From assembly GCF_037392515.1 (NCBI RefSeq), contig NC_090291.1, positions 18,317,501-18,381,500 of the forward strand: a DNA stretch of 64,000 nt, given 5' to 3'. Numbering within the stretch: the stretch's first letter is position 1; each line of letters opens with the position of its first letter. The notes below the pieces were generated by a model. That model was not told the origin of the DNA. It was given only the letters and a program-made list of their open reading frames with translations, and did not search any database. The position numbers and the translations under genes were made by a program. The DNA is from Haliotis asinina (Eukaryota; Mollusca; Gastropoda; Lepetellida; Haliotidae). Shown here in pieces: positions 23,401-31,966 of the stretch.

Positions 23401-26146
23401 ATACCCATGTGAAGAATCGAACCCGGGTCTTCAACGTATCGGAAGAACGCTTTAACCAAAAGGCTACCTCACCGTCCCTGTGGTGGATGCAGTGGCGATA
23501 AAGTAATAGATGCTGCAACTGGTCTTCAGCAAGCTAGGCTTGTCGTCGTCCGCGGCGACATGCAAGACTTGGCTGATGCAAGTCCCGACTGCGTTGATCA
23601 TTGTTCCGCACTAGTCCAGACCCGTGTACTCACAGTCCTCAGTCTTGAAGCTTCCTTATTATTCAGTTGAGCTAGACGACAAACAACAAACATGTAAGCA
23701 ATACACGCTTCAATGTTTATTTTGTAACGTAGGTTTGTCAATACTCTTGTAGGCAAATGTGATACGACAGAGTTCAGGTGTGACAACAAACGATGCATCA
23801 ACACAACCCTCCACTGTGACGACTTCAACAACTGTGGCGACTACAGCGACTGGTGCGGCCCCAGCACCATCCTCATGGTCCTCATCATCGTCATTTGTGT
23901 CACAGTTTTCATCCTTCTCGTCTCATCTGTTGTCAGATGTGCTTGGAAAGAAAAGGCTCGCAAGTTTTCAAAGGTAATGTCTGTCTGTGTTTGGTCTCTT
24001 TAATGGCCAGCTTACATATATTGTTGGCATATTACAGCAGTCTGTAAATAATCAATATTTACAAACAAACCAGTCGCTGATATCATGAGCAGCGTTCCAT
24101 ATTCGCGATATGCGCAAGTTACTGTGCCTTCCCACCCGGGGATGTGGGGTAGCGAATGAAGTGTTCACTCGTCAAGCCGATGACTCGGGTTCAATTCTCT
24201 ACATAGGGACAACGTGTGGAGCCCATTTTATGATGTCACCCGCTGAAATATTGCTAAAAGCGTCGTAAAACCATACTCTCTCATTCATTCCTTAGAATGC
24301 AATCTATTTACTCGCCTTAAACGATAATGTTGGGTTTCTTATTTGTGTGGTTGGATTTATCTTCAGAAATAAAATGGGGACAACATGCAAATATGAATTG
24401 CTACTTTACGTAACACTGCATTAACGTATGGCGATATTGTTAATAGCGATCCCCATCTTAAACCATAAATATTTAATTGCATACACAACATTCTCGCAAA
24501 TACAGAGCAATATGTGCTCATCAAATCGATTTTTCGATGAAAATATGTAATGTTACAATATAACATTTTCACTGTTGCTTAGGGTTATGAAATAAGGCCA
24601 GTGAATCAAATTGATCATTCTAGTCTGCAGATTTAAATGTTCTGAGTGGTTGACGCTCATGTATTGCCCACACGGGCTCAGCGAGCGAGTTGTTGCATGT
24701 GATCTTGGGGTACATTCTTCATATTTGTCCTGTACTACCTTAGAATATTGATTTACCATCTTGAAGTATTCATTTACCAACATGGAATGCATATGTTCAT
24801 TTGCCATCTTGGAATATTTATTTGACATCTTGCAGTGTTCATTTACCAACATGGAATGTTCATTTGACAACTTGGAATATTCATTTACCATCTTGGAATA
24901 TTCCTACATCACAGTATGGCCTGAAACCTTTCATTGCATGTGTTCTTTGCCATCGGAAAGGAACACCCACACCGCCAATCCCGTTTGAACAGACACATGA
25001 TGATCCTCAGACACCCATACTTGGTCTCTGATTTATTATCAGGGGAATAGATGGCATTCAGTTGTTTGATTTATTGTCAGTTGTCTTTCGCTGACGATCT
25101 GTAAATAATCGACACAATCAAGTGGTTGACATCATGGGCCTCCATCTACACAGTTGGGATACAATGAAATGTGTCAACTAAGTCAGCGAGTCTAATCTAC
25201 CCTGTTAGTCGCCTCTTACAGCAAGCATGGGTTCCTGAAGACCAATTCTAAACCGGATCTGCATGGTTCATGATCCGATGAAACAGAACCGTAATCAAAG
25301 GACTCACGATTACATTACGACGCGATAAGCCCTCATCGTGCGTTGTATGACGAACATTTTCTTTCAGTTAAACGATGTTTTTAATTTTTATATAGCACAC
25401 CGAAAAAGCTGAGAGTTTTGTTGATACAATTCACTGGCATCCGTATCACCACCTTAGCTAATGACAATGTCTTCATCAACGGTAGCCATTTCACTCAGAT
25501 GTATGTGCAATTTAGAATTACAGCATACAAAATGTTAAGTTGCCATAACCACAATAATACAATATATACTGGCGTCTCCTATTCTCGCGGTACTTACGAA
25601 TAACAGCGGAAAAATAATATAAACAGTTCCTTTCGTATGTATGCTTGTTGTTTTTAAATGAAGAGATTCCCCCTTTAACATCTGCATCAATCAACTGCTT
25701 GATTCATCACACATCGGCAACCTCCGCAGAAAATGTGTTTACCGCGAGAATAGGAGACGGCCCTATATCACTGTCAATAAACGTAATGTTTGGGAAGGTT
25801 TAAACAAAAAAAATCGGATTGAAAGATGCCGCGTTCGTTCTTGTCTAACTTACATGTATGCTTTTGGTTCCAAAACTCAGTTCACTGAGGTTAAATCTGC
25901 AACGGAACCAAATCTACATCGAGCGTCCTCCTCATCGTAGTTTTACCTCCCTCTACTTCCATTACTTTCTCTTTGCAGAGCGGTTCATCGGGGGCTGATA
26001 ACGACCTCATAACGACCAGTACGGGCATGCGCGTGTCTTCCTTCCGGGGCCTCTCAGGACGCAGGTCATCAAGCAGTTCGAACTTGTCTTCAGAGCCTCT
26101 TGCACAGCAGGAACCTCTCCTGAATGAAAGTCAAAGTAGTGTCTGA
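14414..26146 (+). CDS. Gene 1: CUB-LDLa single-pass membrane protein, 5 coding exons, 296 aa
   Basis: Coding exons are 14414-14480, 21064-21351, 22560-22706, 23753-23973 and 25979-26146, joined in phases 1,1,1,0 into 296 codons plus TGA. The product has a signal peptide (1-22), a CUB domain (about 28-167) with its four cysteines (EWC, MSC, EGCESDYL, KLCG), an LDL-receptor class A module with six cysteines (170-202), a transmembrane helix (about 205-228) and a Ser-rich tail (229-296). CUB and LDLa modules bind extracellular ligands, so this is a type I cell-surface protein of unknown partner. Oddities: the LDLa calcium box reads SDW instead of SDE, and the C-terminus SSV fits a class I PDZ ligand. 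An N-glycosylation sequon (NTT) sits in the LDLa module. The paralogue at 48396-58111 has the same exon plan. NETO proteins also join CUB and LDLa, but with two CUB domains, so orthology is not claimed. Confidence 0.88.
14623..14812 (+). repeat. SINE family 1, diverged copy, gene 1 intron 1
   Basis: Carries family landmarks in order: GGCGACT, GGTGGTCA, GGTTGACACA, GTAGATCGATGCTCATG, GATCACTGAATTGT and GGTCCAGACTCG. It lacks the 5-prime start and the TCAC tail and is an old copy. Confidence 0.8.
15043..17422. other. Gene 1 intron 1 sequence without clear features
   Basis: Mostly AT-rich unique sequence. Near 17060-17370 a minus-strand frame includes a phrase reading TLTWPTRSPYINPIEHCNIR, which loosely resembles the SPDLNPIE region of a Tc1-type transposase and may be a decayed fragment. 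Nothing else is supportable. Confidence 0.35.
17070..17290 (-). mobile_element. Possible Tc1-like transposase relic
   Basis: The minus-strand frame contains WPTRSPYINPIEHCNIRFK, echoing the WPSYSPDLNPIENVWGVMK motif of the intact transposase at 45349-46356. Only this third-catalytic-residue region is recognisable, and the surrounding sequence is not alignable by eye, so it would be a very old remnant. Confidence 0.4.
17436..17690 (-). repeat. SINE family 1, full-length-like, with 13-bp target duplication
   Basis: On the minus strand the element runs from GACCCGTGAAGGTCCCGGGG through a GATCGATGC B-box-like motif to GCGGCGTTCAACTAAACTCA and a TCAC tail. It is flanked by a perfect 13-bp direct repeat AGACTCACTTAAA (17423-17435 and 17691-17703), the mark of LINE-driven insertion. 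Good conservation plus an intact target duplication suggests a young copy. Confidence 0.95.
17704..18908. other. Intronic stretch without gene
   Basis: No exon-like segment or clear repeat was seen between the SINE at 17.4 kb and the tRNA-like element at 18.9 kb. Confidence 0.35.
18909..19015 (-). repeat. tRNA-derived SINE head (Asp/Gly-like)
   Basis: On the minus strand the sequence starts GGAGCGCAGTAGTGCAGTGG, has a box A-like segment (TAGTGCAGTGGTAAGG), an anticodon-arm-like CTGCCTATCAC and a B box-like GAGTTCGATCC. The arrangement is tRNA-like but acceptor pairing is imperfect and extra sequence follows (GGAGGCACCTCC), so a SINE head is likelier than a tRNA gene. Confidence 0.5.
19678..19735. 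repeat. GTGC/GT-rich microsatellite
   Basis: Alternating GTGC and GTGT tetramers form a purine-pyrimidine alternating run. The His/Thr-rich minus-strand frame is a by-product. Confidence 0.9.
19905..20040 (+). repeat. SINE family 1, degraded copy
   Basis: Retains CAGTTGCGTAGATTGATGCTC, GTTGATCACTGAATG and GATTCGATTATTTA before a decayed tail GATGCGTTAAAGAACAAAC. Strongly diverged. Confidence 0.65.
20248..20352 (+). repeat. SINE family 2 (tRNA-headed), truncated copy
   Basis: Shows GGTTTGATTCCCCACATAGG, GTGAAGTCCACTTCTGGTGT and a closing ACTCACTCACTG tail, matching the consensus inferred from copies at 53.0 and 57.6 kb. Confidence 0.7.
21064..21351 (+). CDS. Gene 1 exon 2: first part of CUB domain
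   Basis: The exon follows a CTGTTTCAG acceptor and ends at a GTAAGT donor. It encodes CUB strands including MSCTMSIRTPADHHLMVRFL and the CESDYLILYDG motif, closely matching exon 2 of gene 2 (RLSFKFLDMD, CDDYLEIHDG). The open frame runs upstream of the acceptor and past the donor, but the splice sites and paralogue fix the ends. Confidence 0.9.
22423..22470. repeat. GTGCGTGG minisatellite
   Basis: About five units of GTGCGTGG, sitting just upstream of gene 1 exon 3. Simple repeat without coding meaning. Confidence 0.9.
22560..22706 (+). CDS. Gene 1 exon 3: second part of CUB domain
   Basis: Acceptor TGTTTCAG and donor GTAAGA bound a 147-base exon encoding the KLCGS cysteine and the closing CUB strands (FVFFSDMTVEYRGFDLIFTA). 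The phase is 1 at both ends, so CUB halves and LDLa fit together without shift. Confidence 0.88.
23322..23494 (-). repeat. SINE family 2 (tRNA-headed)
   Basis: On the minus strand it carries GAGGTAGCCTTTTGGTTAAAG (box A region), CCCGGGTTCGATTC (B box), CACATGGGTATTATTTGTGA and a degraded tail. It lies in gene 1 intron 3, about 260 bases before exon 4. Confidence 0.8.
23753..23973 (+). CDS. Gene 1 exon 4: LDLa module and transmembrane helix
   Basis: After a CTCTTGTAG acceptor the frame gives six LDLa cysteines in the family spacing, ending CGDYSDWC. A helix ILMVLIIVICVTVFILLVSS follows, then a basic stop-transfer stretch. The donor is GTAATG in phase 0. Another frame here is open but Thr/Ser-rich and meaningless. 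Confidence 0.9.
24145..24292 (+). repeat. SINE family 2 (tRNA-headed)
   Basis: GGGGTAGCGAATGAAGTGTT, TCGGGTTCAATTCTCTACAT, GTGTGGAGCCCATTT and AAATATTGCTAAAAGCGTCG appear in family order, followed by an ACTCTCTCATTCATTC tail. It lies in gene 1 intron 4. Confidence 0.85.
24750..24902. repeat. 21-bp minisatellite, 7 units
   Basis: CATTTACCAACATGGAATGTT and variants (CATCTTGGAATATT, GACAACTTGG) repeat seven times, one unit with a 6-base insertion. As 21 is divisible by three, both strands stay open and the minus strand gives a heptad-like pattern. It is intronic and has no gene context, so I treat it as non-coding. Confidence 0.88.
25120..25262 (-). repeat. SINE family 1, truncated copy
   Basis: Reads (plus strand) CTGTAAATAATCGA, GTGTCAACTAAGTCAGCGAG, TAGTCGCCTCTTAC and AGCAAGCATGGGTTCCTGAA, that is, a minus-strand element missing its tail. 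Located in gene 1 intron 4. Confidence 0.8.
25563..25775. mobile_element. MITE-like element with about 27-bp inverted ends
   Basis: The left end has CGTCTCCTATTCTCGCGGTA and the right end its exact reverse complement TACCGCGAGAATAGGAGACG. Outer bases (TATACTGG and CCCTATA) pair imperfectly. The inside (about 170 bp) has no open frame. The right end resembles 46912-46993, so this is a repeat family. It lies in gene 1 intron 4, 200 bases before exon 5. Confidence 0.75.
25979..26146 (+). CDS. Gene 1 exon 5: cytoplasmic tail and stop
   Basis: A strong acceptor (TCTCTTTGCAG) precedes 55 codons and TGA. The tail is Ser-rich with a basic patch (GLSGRRSSSSSNLSS), then EPLLNE, and ends QSSV. The only tail exon reads in the phase left by exon 4. 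It shares no clear similarity with the tail exon of gene 2. Confidence 0.82.
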   Translation, partial: SGSSGADNDLITTSTGMRVSSFRGLSGRRSSSSSNLSSEPLAQQEPLLNESQSSV

Positions 26147-28263
26147 CACATTCGGGTCCGTACTTTGAAAGGAAGATTCTTATGCTGTGTTGTGTAAAGT
26201 GCGGAGAGTGTCACGTCACGAGCAAACGAGAGATTCATCTAATATCTTTATTTCACTGAATTGGAAATTGAAATATGATTTCCCAAATTGCCCAACACAG
26301 ATGTATTCGATTTGGGTGTAGCTTAATGGCGTTCAGACATGACACTGTGTATCACGTAACTGTCCCTAAAGATACGGCTTTTTATTTTCATTCGGCTGTA
26401 TACTCATTATGTCATCTTCCGAGTATTTGGAGGCATCGACATTGCGTAACTGATTAAAGGGTTTACTTAGCACAACAGAGATGGAAATGTGTCAAATCTA
26501 ACGCAGAGAAGTTTCGTAAATTATGAAGAATTAACGAAAGTGGTATTTCACCCTACACTTCAGACGAGATGCCCCTTCATTTTTAACACAGCCAAGCTCA
26601 ACTTCACTCGGTAACGTGTGGTTACCTCTCATGTTCCTGTTGCTACAGGTCACTCGGGAACGTTCCGCTTTCAGCGTCAGCTTGTGTGAACACAGTCGAT
26701 AAACATGTAATTGTATTTCAAGTCAAAACAGTGTTTTGTACGCCAAGGCGACAGAACTTGCCTAAGTTATATCTGATTGAACACATGGGTGTGATAAAAG
26801 CTCTAGATGAGCTGAAAGTGAAATGATTTGTTCAGGCACAGCCTGTGTGTGACCTATGAATCGATGAATGGAATTCTAACGCCAGTATGCTTTTCGTCAC
26901 TTAAATTGGAGTATTCAGTGGCGGATTTACGACATGAGCGATGCGAATGATCACAGCAAGTCCAAGATGTGATACAACTCAGATAACCAACCAGATGAGG
27001 AAAAAGTGAACATATTTTCGATACATTTTCACTAGGTGTTACAATTTTTGTTTCATGCTGATCAACAAAATTGTTAGTTATTTCATCGTTTTTACTATCG
27101 TCAAATTGATAAATGGCAAAATGAACACAAAGAATTGAAATGACATCATACGTAGTTCAAAACTTCACAGGCTGTTTTCTGCGACGTCGATTTAATAATA
27201 GATTGACGGACAACATTTGTGAAAAGGAAACATGTTTTTAAGTAAATATATTATATAACCCGAGAATGATAATGGTAATTTACGAAAAATACAAGTCGGA
27301 ATTACGTGTTCTCTACATCTGTACGAGGGGAAGAACAGGGACATCTCGTCTCCCACACCAATGAATTCACTTGTTGGCAGATTATCCTTAGCAGCTTTTG
27401 ATCTTCATTCTAATTTCAATTTGATTTTGGAACATCAAATGTTATTAAGTATAAAGAGTGTTTGTAAGTGAATCAAAGAAGACAGCCCGAGTGGACGTTT
27501 TTCCTGACATGTCTGTGCGTATAAGGGGCGGAGGGGTGGCATAATGGTTTAAGCGTCAGTTCATCACGCCCAACCCCATCCCACCCTACCCCTTCCCGCA
27601 GTATTATTCCTGGAAGCGGTGTAAACCATGCACAGTCACTCATTGTACGTATAGTTGTTCTCAGAATGATAACGAAAAAACATATCAGCAACCCATGGAA
27701 ATTGCCTCAGTTACCGACCATTGACCAGTAACTGGATATTTGTTGGAGACATGTTTTTCACATCTACAAAAATACAAAAATATATATCATGCATTTTTCT
27801 TCCAAAGGTCCGATACTGCAAGCCTTTTACCGTACAACGACATCGTTATTGTGTCCTCGAATTTCCTTGAATAAAATTTTTTCTAAAAAATCACAAATCA
27901 TCGGTCCATATGGAATGACGTGTCACTGCTCATTTTTGTAAAAATAATTATGTTTATTGTGATGATATGGACAGTTCATGCGAATTAATATATTAATACT
28001 CTCAACAGTTCTACAACTAAAAAGCGACAGTGTGTTTTATTGATGGATCACCTGTTGATGTAAATATGTAGCCTGAACGCCAGAACCGACGATGACATTT
28101 ACCTTGTCTTTTCCCCGTTTTTGTTGTTGTACTAAAGAAACACACCTGTCTAAGTTTGACAATATTGACAATGTGTTTCAGGAATAAAAACAAATTGCAT
28201 TCATGTTAAAGTAATACGACTTTGTTATTGACCATATAGAATTTTTCTCTTACATCTTATGAC
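26147..28263. other. 3-prime flank of gene 1
   Basis: Downstream of the gene 1 stop. Candidate polyadenylation signals are ATTAAA at about 26453 and AATAAA at about 27870 and 28183; which is used cannot be told. Around 27525-27560 there is a short tRNA-like phrase (GGGGTGGCATAATGGTTTAAG) that may be a SINE family 2 head. No other gene seen. Confidence 0.4.
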
Positions 28264-28478
28264 ATATTGGACCCATGCTTGCTATAAAAGGCGACTATGC
28301 TTGTCGTAAGATGCGACTAACGGGATCGGGTGGTCAGGCTCGCTGACTTGGTTGACACATGTCATTCATTCTCATTTGCGCAGATCGATGCTCGTGGTGT
28401 CGATCACTGGATTGTCTGATCCAGACTCGATTATTTACAGACCGCCGCCACATACCTGGAATATACCTGGAGTGCGGC
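28264..28478 (+). repeat. SINE family 1 joined to a family 2-like tail
   Basis: Well-conserved family 1 landmarks run from CCCATGCTTGCTATAAAAGG to CTGGAGTGCGGCGT. Instead of the usual AAAACTAAACTCAC, the sequence switches to GGGTACAGTGTGGGAAGCCC, the middle of a family 2 element. The switch point is also about where similarity to the second segmental copy (39.2 kb) begins. Confidence 0.85.
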
Positions 28479-28851
28479 GTGGGTACAGTGTGGGAAGCCC
28501 ATTTCTGGTGCCTATAGCTTTGGTACCGGTATAATGTTGCAGCGAAAAATGTAAACTCACTCATGATATATACCGTGAACAATTAACGCTAAGAACTTCC
28601 GAGGAAAACATGAAAGTGAGCGTGGCAATTAGTTGTTGTTTTGTGACGCAGTAACTGACGCTCAAGGTATAACACGGCGGCCTCCAGATAATCGAACCTC
28701 GATCACGACAAGCAATGATTGATAGCATGAGTGACATCGCGTTGGGAAACACTCGAATTCCGATCCTCATAATAGCCATCAGCAAGAGATGCAGAAGGGC
28801 AATTTCCCTAAAACTACAAAGAGAAAATAAAAGAGAAGGCATTATTGTAAG

Positions 28852-28973
28852 GTTAACACATGTGATTACACGATGCCATTTAGAAAGTGGTCAAATGCAA
28901 CATATGTCATATTTGACATATTTACTAAGAAAGTGAAATCCCAAATATGACATATGTTGCGTTAACACATGTG
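28852..28973. mobile_element. Palindromic insertion flanked by 13-bp direct repeats
   Basis: The direct repeat GTTAACACATGTG stands at 28852-28864 and 28961-28973. Between them lies a perfect 19-bp inverted repeat (GCAACATATGTCATATTTG at 28897-28915 and its complement at 28942-28960) with a 26-base loop. The corresponding place in copy B (about 39575) has only GGTTAACACAATATG, so the segment was gained in copy A or lost from copy B. Confidence 0.75.
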
Positions 28974-29007
28974 TTGACTGACAAAATGCATGTCAGTATC
29001 AGAGCGT

Positions 29008-29105
29008 TCTACTACTTGAGGTAGGGGTGGTCATGTAGATACGTGTTCGCCCATCATGCGGAAGACCGGAGTTTGATTTCAAATAGCTTTACGATATGTG
29101 AAGCT
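29008..29105 (+). repeat. SINE family 2, truncated (copy A)
   Basis: GGTAGGGGTGGTCATGTAG, CATCATGCGGAAGACCGGAG and TTTGATTTCAAAT match a family 2 head. The same truncated element sits at 39613-39690 in the other segmental copy, so it predates the duplication. Confidence 0.65.
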
Positions 29106-29822
29106 CTTTCATGTTGCTCCTAATTGTGAAACAGTCCTTACTGTCACCAAGGCTGACACAGAATCGTTCACTCAGCATCTGTCTTTGTGTAATGATCACA
29201 AACTAGGTGATCTAAACAATCAGTTAATTGACTCCAACAGTTTGTGGAAGCCGCAGTCATTTAGATGTTTGTCCATGTGAGGACATAGCAATGGTCGAAA
29301 CCAGTTAGAGGGACTGATGAGGTGTTAACGGCGCATACGGGACATGTAGATCATCGAGATCAGCAATAGAGATTGACATTAGAGACGTTGATGGTGCAGA
29401 TAGCAAGCTGCATTTCTTAATAAGACAAGAAGAGTTGCCTCCCTTACACTATACGGCTGAACATTTATACCTGAACGTTTCTGGTGAATTTCAATATCGA
29501 TTCAATTTTCCTACCCTGTTTGTACGACATCCAGTTTTTGTTGGAGCCGCATGGGTACGATTGATGAATTGGAGAGCTGGCGAACGTGACTGACCCAGAG
29601 GGTGTTGGTCAGAACCTCGGAGGTGACATAACAATGTACTACAATCTGTACCCTACCGAGGCAGATTAATCATTGTCCAACAATCTTGCATTGGAATTGT
29701 TTCTGTAACTGTCTATGGAAGACTACCTTCAATGAAGCTTTTGTTTATTGTTTTCAAAGTGCTCACAAAAATACTCGGTATAAAGATTAAGACGGTAAAA
29801 GTCCTGTAAACAATGTTCCTTA

Positions 29823-29968
29823 GTGACACATGTCATCGGTTTCCTACTGCGCAGATCGATGCTCATGCTGCTGATCACTGGATTGTCTGGTCCACACTCG
29901 ATTATTTACAGACCGCCGCCATATAGCTGGAATGTTACTAACTGCGGCGTAAAACTAAACTCACTCAC
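29823..29968 (+). repeat. SINE family 1, 5-prime truncated
   Basis: Starts at TGACACATGTCATCGGTTTC and runs to GCGGCGTAAAACTAAACTCA and a TCAC tail. Absent from segmental copy B, where the sequence joins directly to the TCACTCACTGACTTA at the end of this element. Confidence 0.9.
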
Positions 29969-29969
29969 T

Positions 29970-31674
29970 GACTTAGTGACACATGGATGTTTGGATGGGA
30001 TGGCGACCGAACTGATTAAATTTGCTTAGAAGAGTAACCTTTCTTGCACCATTTAACGCAATAAGCAGATCCCGTGCTCAAATAACGCATTATATTTCAC
30101 AAACGCCGATGTGCTACTCAAAATGAGTATCTATTTCGTCAGTTGGAAAAGATTTCTTCTGTACAGCTTGTTTCCTGCAAAAATGCTCAGTAAGTAGTAA
30201 CCCGTCCATTTGAGGATGCGAAAATAATTGAGATCAGTAAAAGAGGTTGACACGTGGGGACAATGAGGTTGTCGATAGCATGTTCTGTGGCCTGAAAAGA
30301 CGGTAAGAGTTGCTTGCCTTACACCACACCACCCAGATTAGTGGCGTTTCTGATTCGATGCACTTCCATACACCTTTTCACAATTTAAAGTATAATTTTT
30401 CTTTGCTTGCTCTTAAGACACAGTGATTAAACATAATCACAAATGGTATCGGGCTTCAGCACTCGCTACGATCAAACGTCTCAGATAAGGCAAGTTAATG
30501 GACTGCCTTACAGGTACACAAAGGCTAGAACAATGTCCTTCATATCATCAGAAATAGCCAGGATAGGTTACTAATATTTATGATTCTAATTCCACGCCGA
30601 GGAAACCTCTACATTATTTCAGTTTCAAGCCATTTCCCACGGGGTCCAATCTCCCTCTTCACCGCTCTGTGGATCGAGGAAGTGAAGGTGGGGTGATATG
30701 GTGTGCCTATTCTTCTTGGTTATATGTATATTACACCGTTAACAATGGCAAATTTAGTCACATTATTACAGAGATAATTATAGACAGTAAGTGACGTGAA
30801 ATTCAGCATTGTGTGGTTCAGCTTCACGTATGCATCGTTCACCCGTGGTGTCTTGTTTTGTCTACTATCGTCTTGTAAACTACATCTACTATTATCTCAC
30901 GCACGTTTGGTTTCGTACAGATGCATTCACTCAAGATATACAACCATTAAGTCCGACATGCCTGCCTGTATATGCACAGCTCATTGTTGAGAAAATATTG
31001 ATGTGTATTAAAATGTGTAGGCGTTTGTCTCTGAATGCAATCGGCAAACATTCAGTCTACTTTCGTTATGTAAATGAGAGGTCATAAGTAGGTCCGCGTA
31101 CTATCAGCATAACGATACACGCCCCATACAGTATCAGGAGGATTTTGACCATATATTCGTTGTTACGTTACTTCATTTTTTTGTTTATTGATGTATTTAC
31201 AACAGAAATACTAATTTATTACATAAAATATACATTGTTAAGGTATCTTATTGTTGATTTACTTCAATATTGTTGGACCTAAAAATGAGGACTATGATTT
31301 AGGGATATTCTTATTGTACTCAGTTAGTGTATAGCCATAAATCATGGTCCTCATTCTTCATCTGCTCAACTTCTAGAATGCCTATCAAAGATTGAGGGAC
31401 CTGTATGTAATTATGCATACCCTATATGCAGCTTGATGATGAAATGTCATGAAGTTATACAGCAAAATATATACATTTATTTTCTTATATGCGTATGCTA
31501 AATACACCTTAATGATGAAATACTACACATATCAAATTGAAAATATGATCTTTATCTTATTTCTATCTCAACCATCCAACAACATCTATTCGCTTAATTC
31601 ATACTATTTCCAATTTTGAAATGACCAGTGACTACCGGTGTGTAGAACAAATGCGTCTCTTTGTTTATTTGTAG
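29970..31674. other. Upstream part of TRIM copy A
   Basis: Duplicated at about 39690-42321 with gaps. It probably contains the promoter and a 5-prime UTR exon of the TRIM gene, since the RING exon opens directly after a TTTATTTGTAG acceptor, but no upstream exon can be placed with confidence. Confidence 0.4.
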
Positions 31675-31966
31675 ATGGCAACGTCCCAGAAACTGGAGGA
31701 ACATTTCCTCACATGCACCATATGCACAGAAGTGTTTGACAATCCATGCACACTCGTCTGTTATCACACCTTTTGTCGAAAATGTGTAGTCAACTACACC
31801 AAAACCAAACCAGAAGCCATCAGTGCCAAGTCTCTTCTGTGTCCATTCTGCAGCAAGATGACGAAAGTGTCAGATCCTGACAGACCAGTGGAGGAATGGG
31901 CGGATGACGTCAATCCAAGCTTTGTGATCCAGGGACTATTGGATTCCTTTGGTCCGGGAAGTAAAG
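31675..31966 (+). CDS. TRIM copy A exon 1: RING finger
   Basis: Encodes MATSQKLEEHFLTCTICTEV onwards with all eight zinc ligands. The donor is AAAG-GTGAGG. The open frame runs on into the intron for some codons, which copy B does not share, confirming the exon end. Confidence 0.85.

Noticed and set aside
24553-24891. 112-codon minus-strand heptad-repeat frame as a coiled-coil gene
   Set aside because: Explained by the 21-bp minisatellite in an intron.
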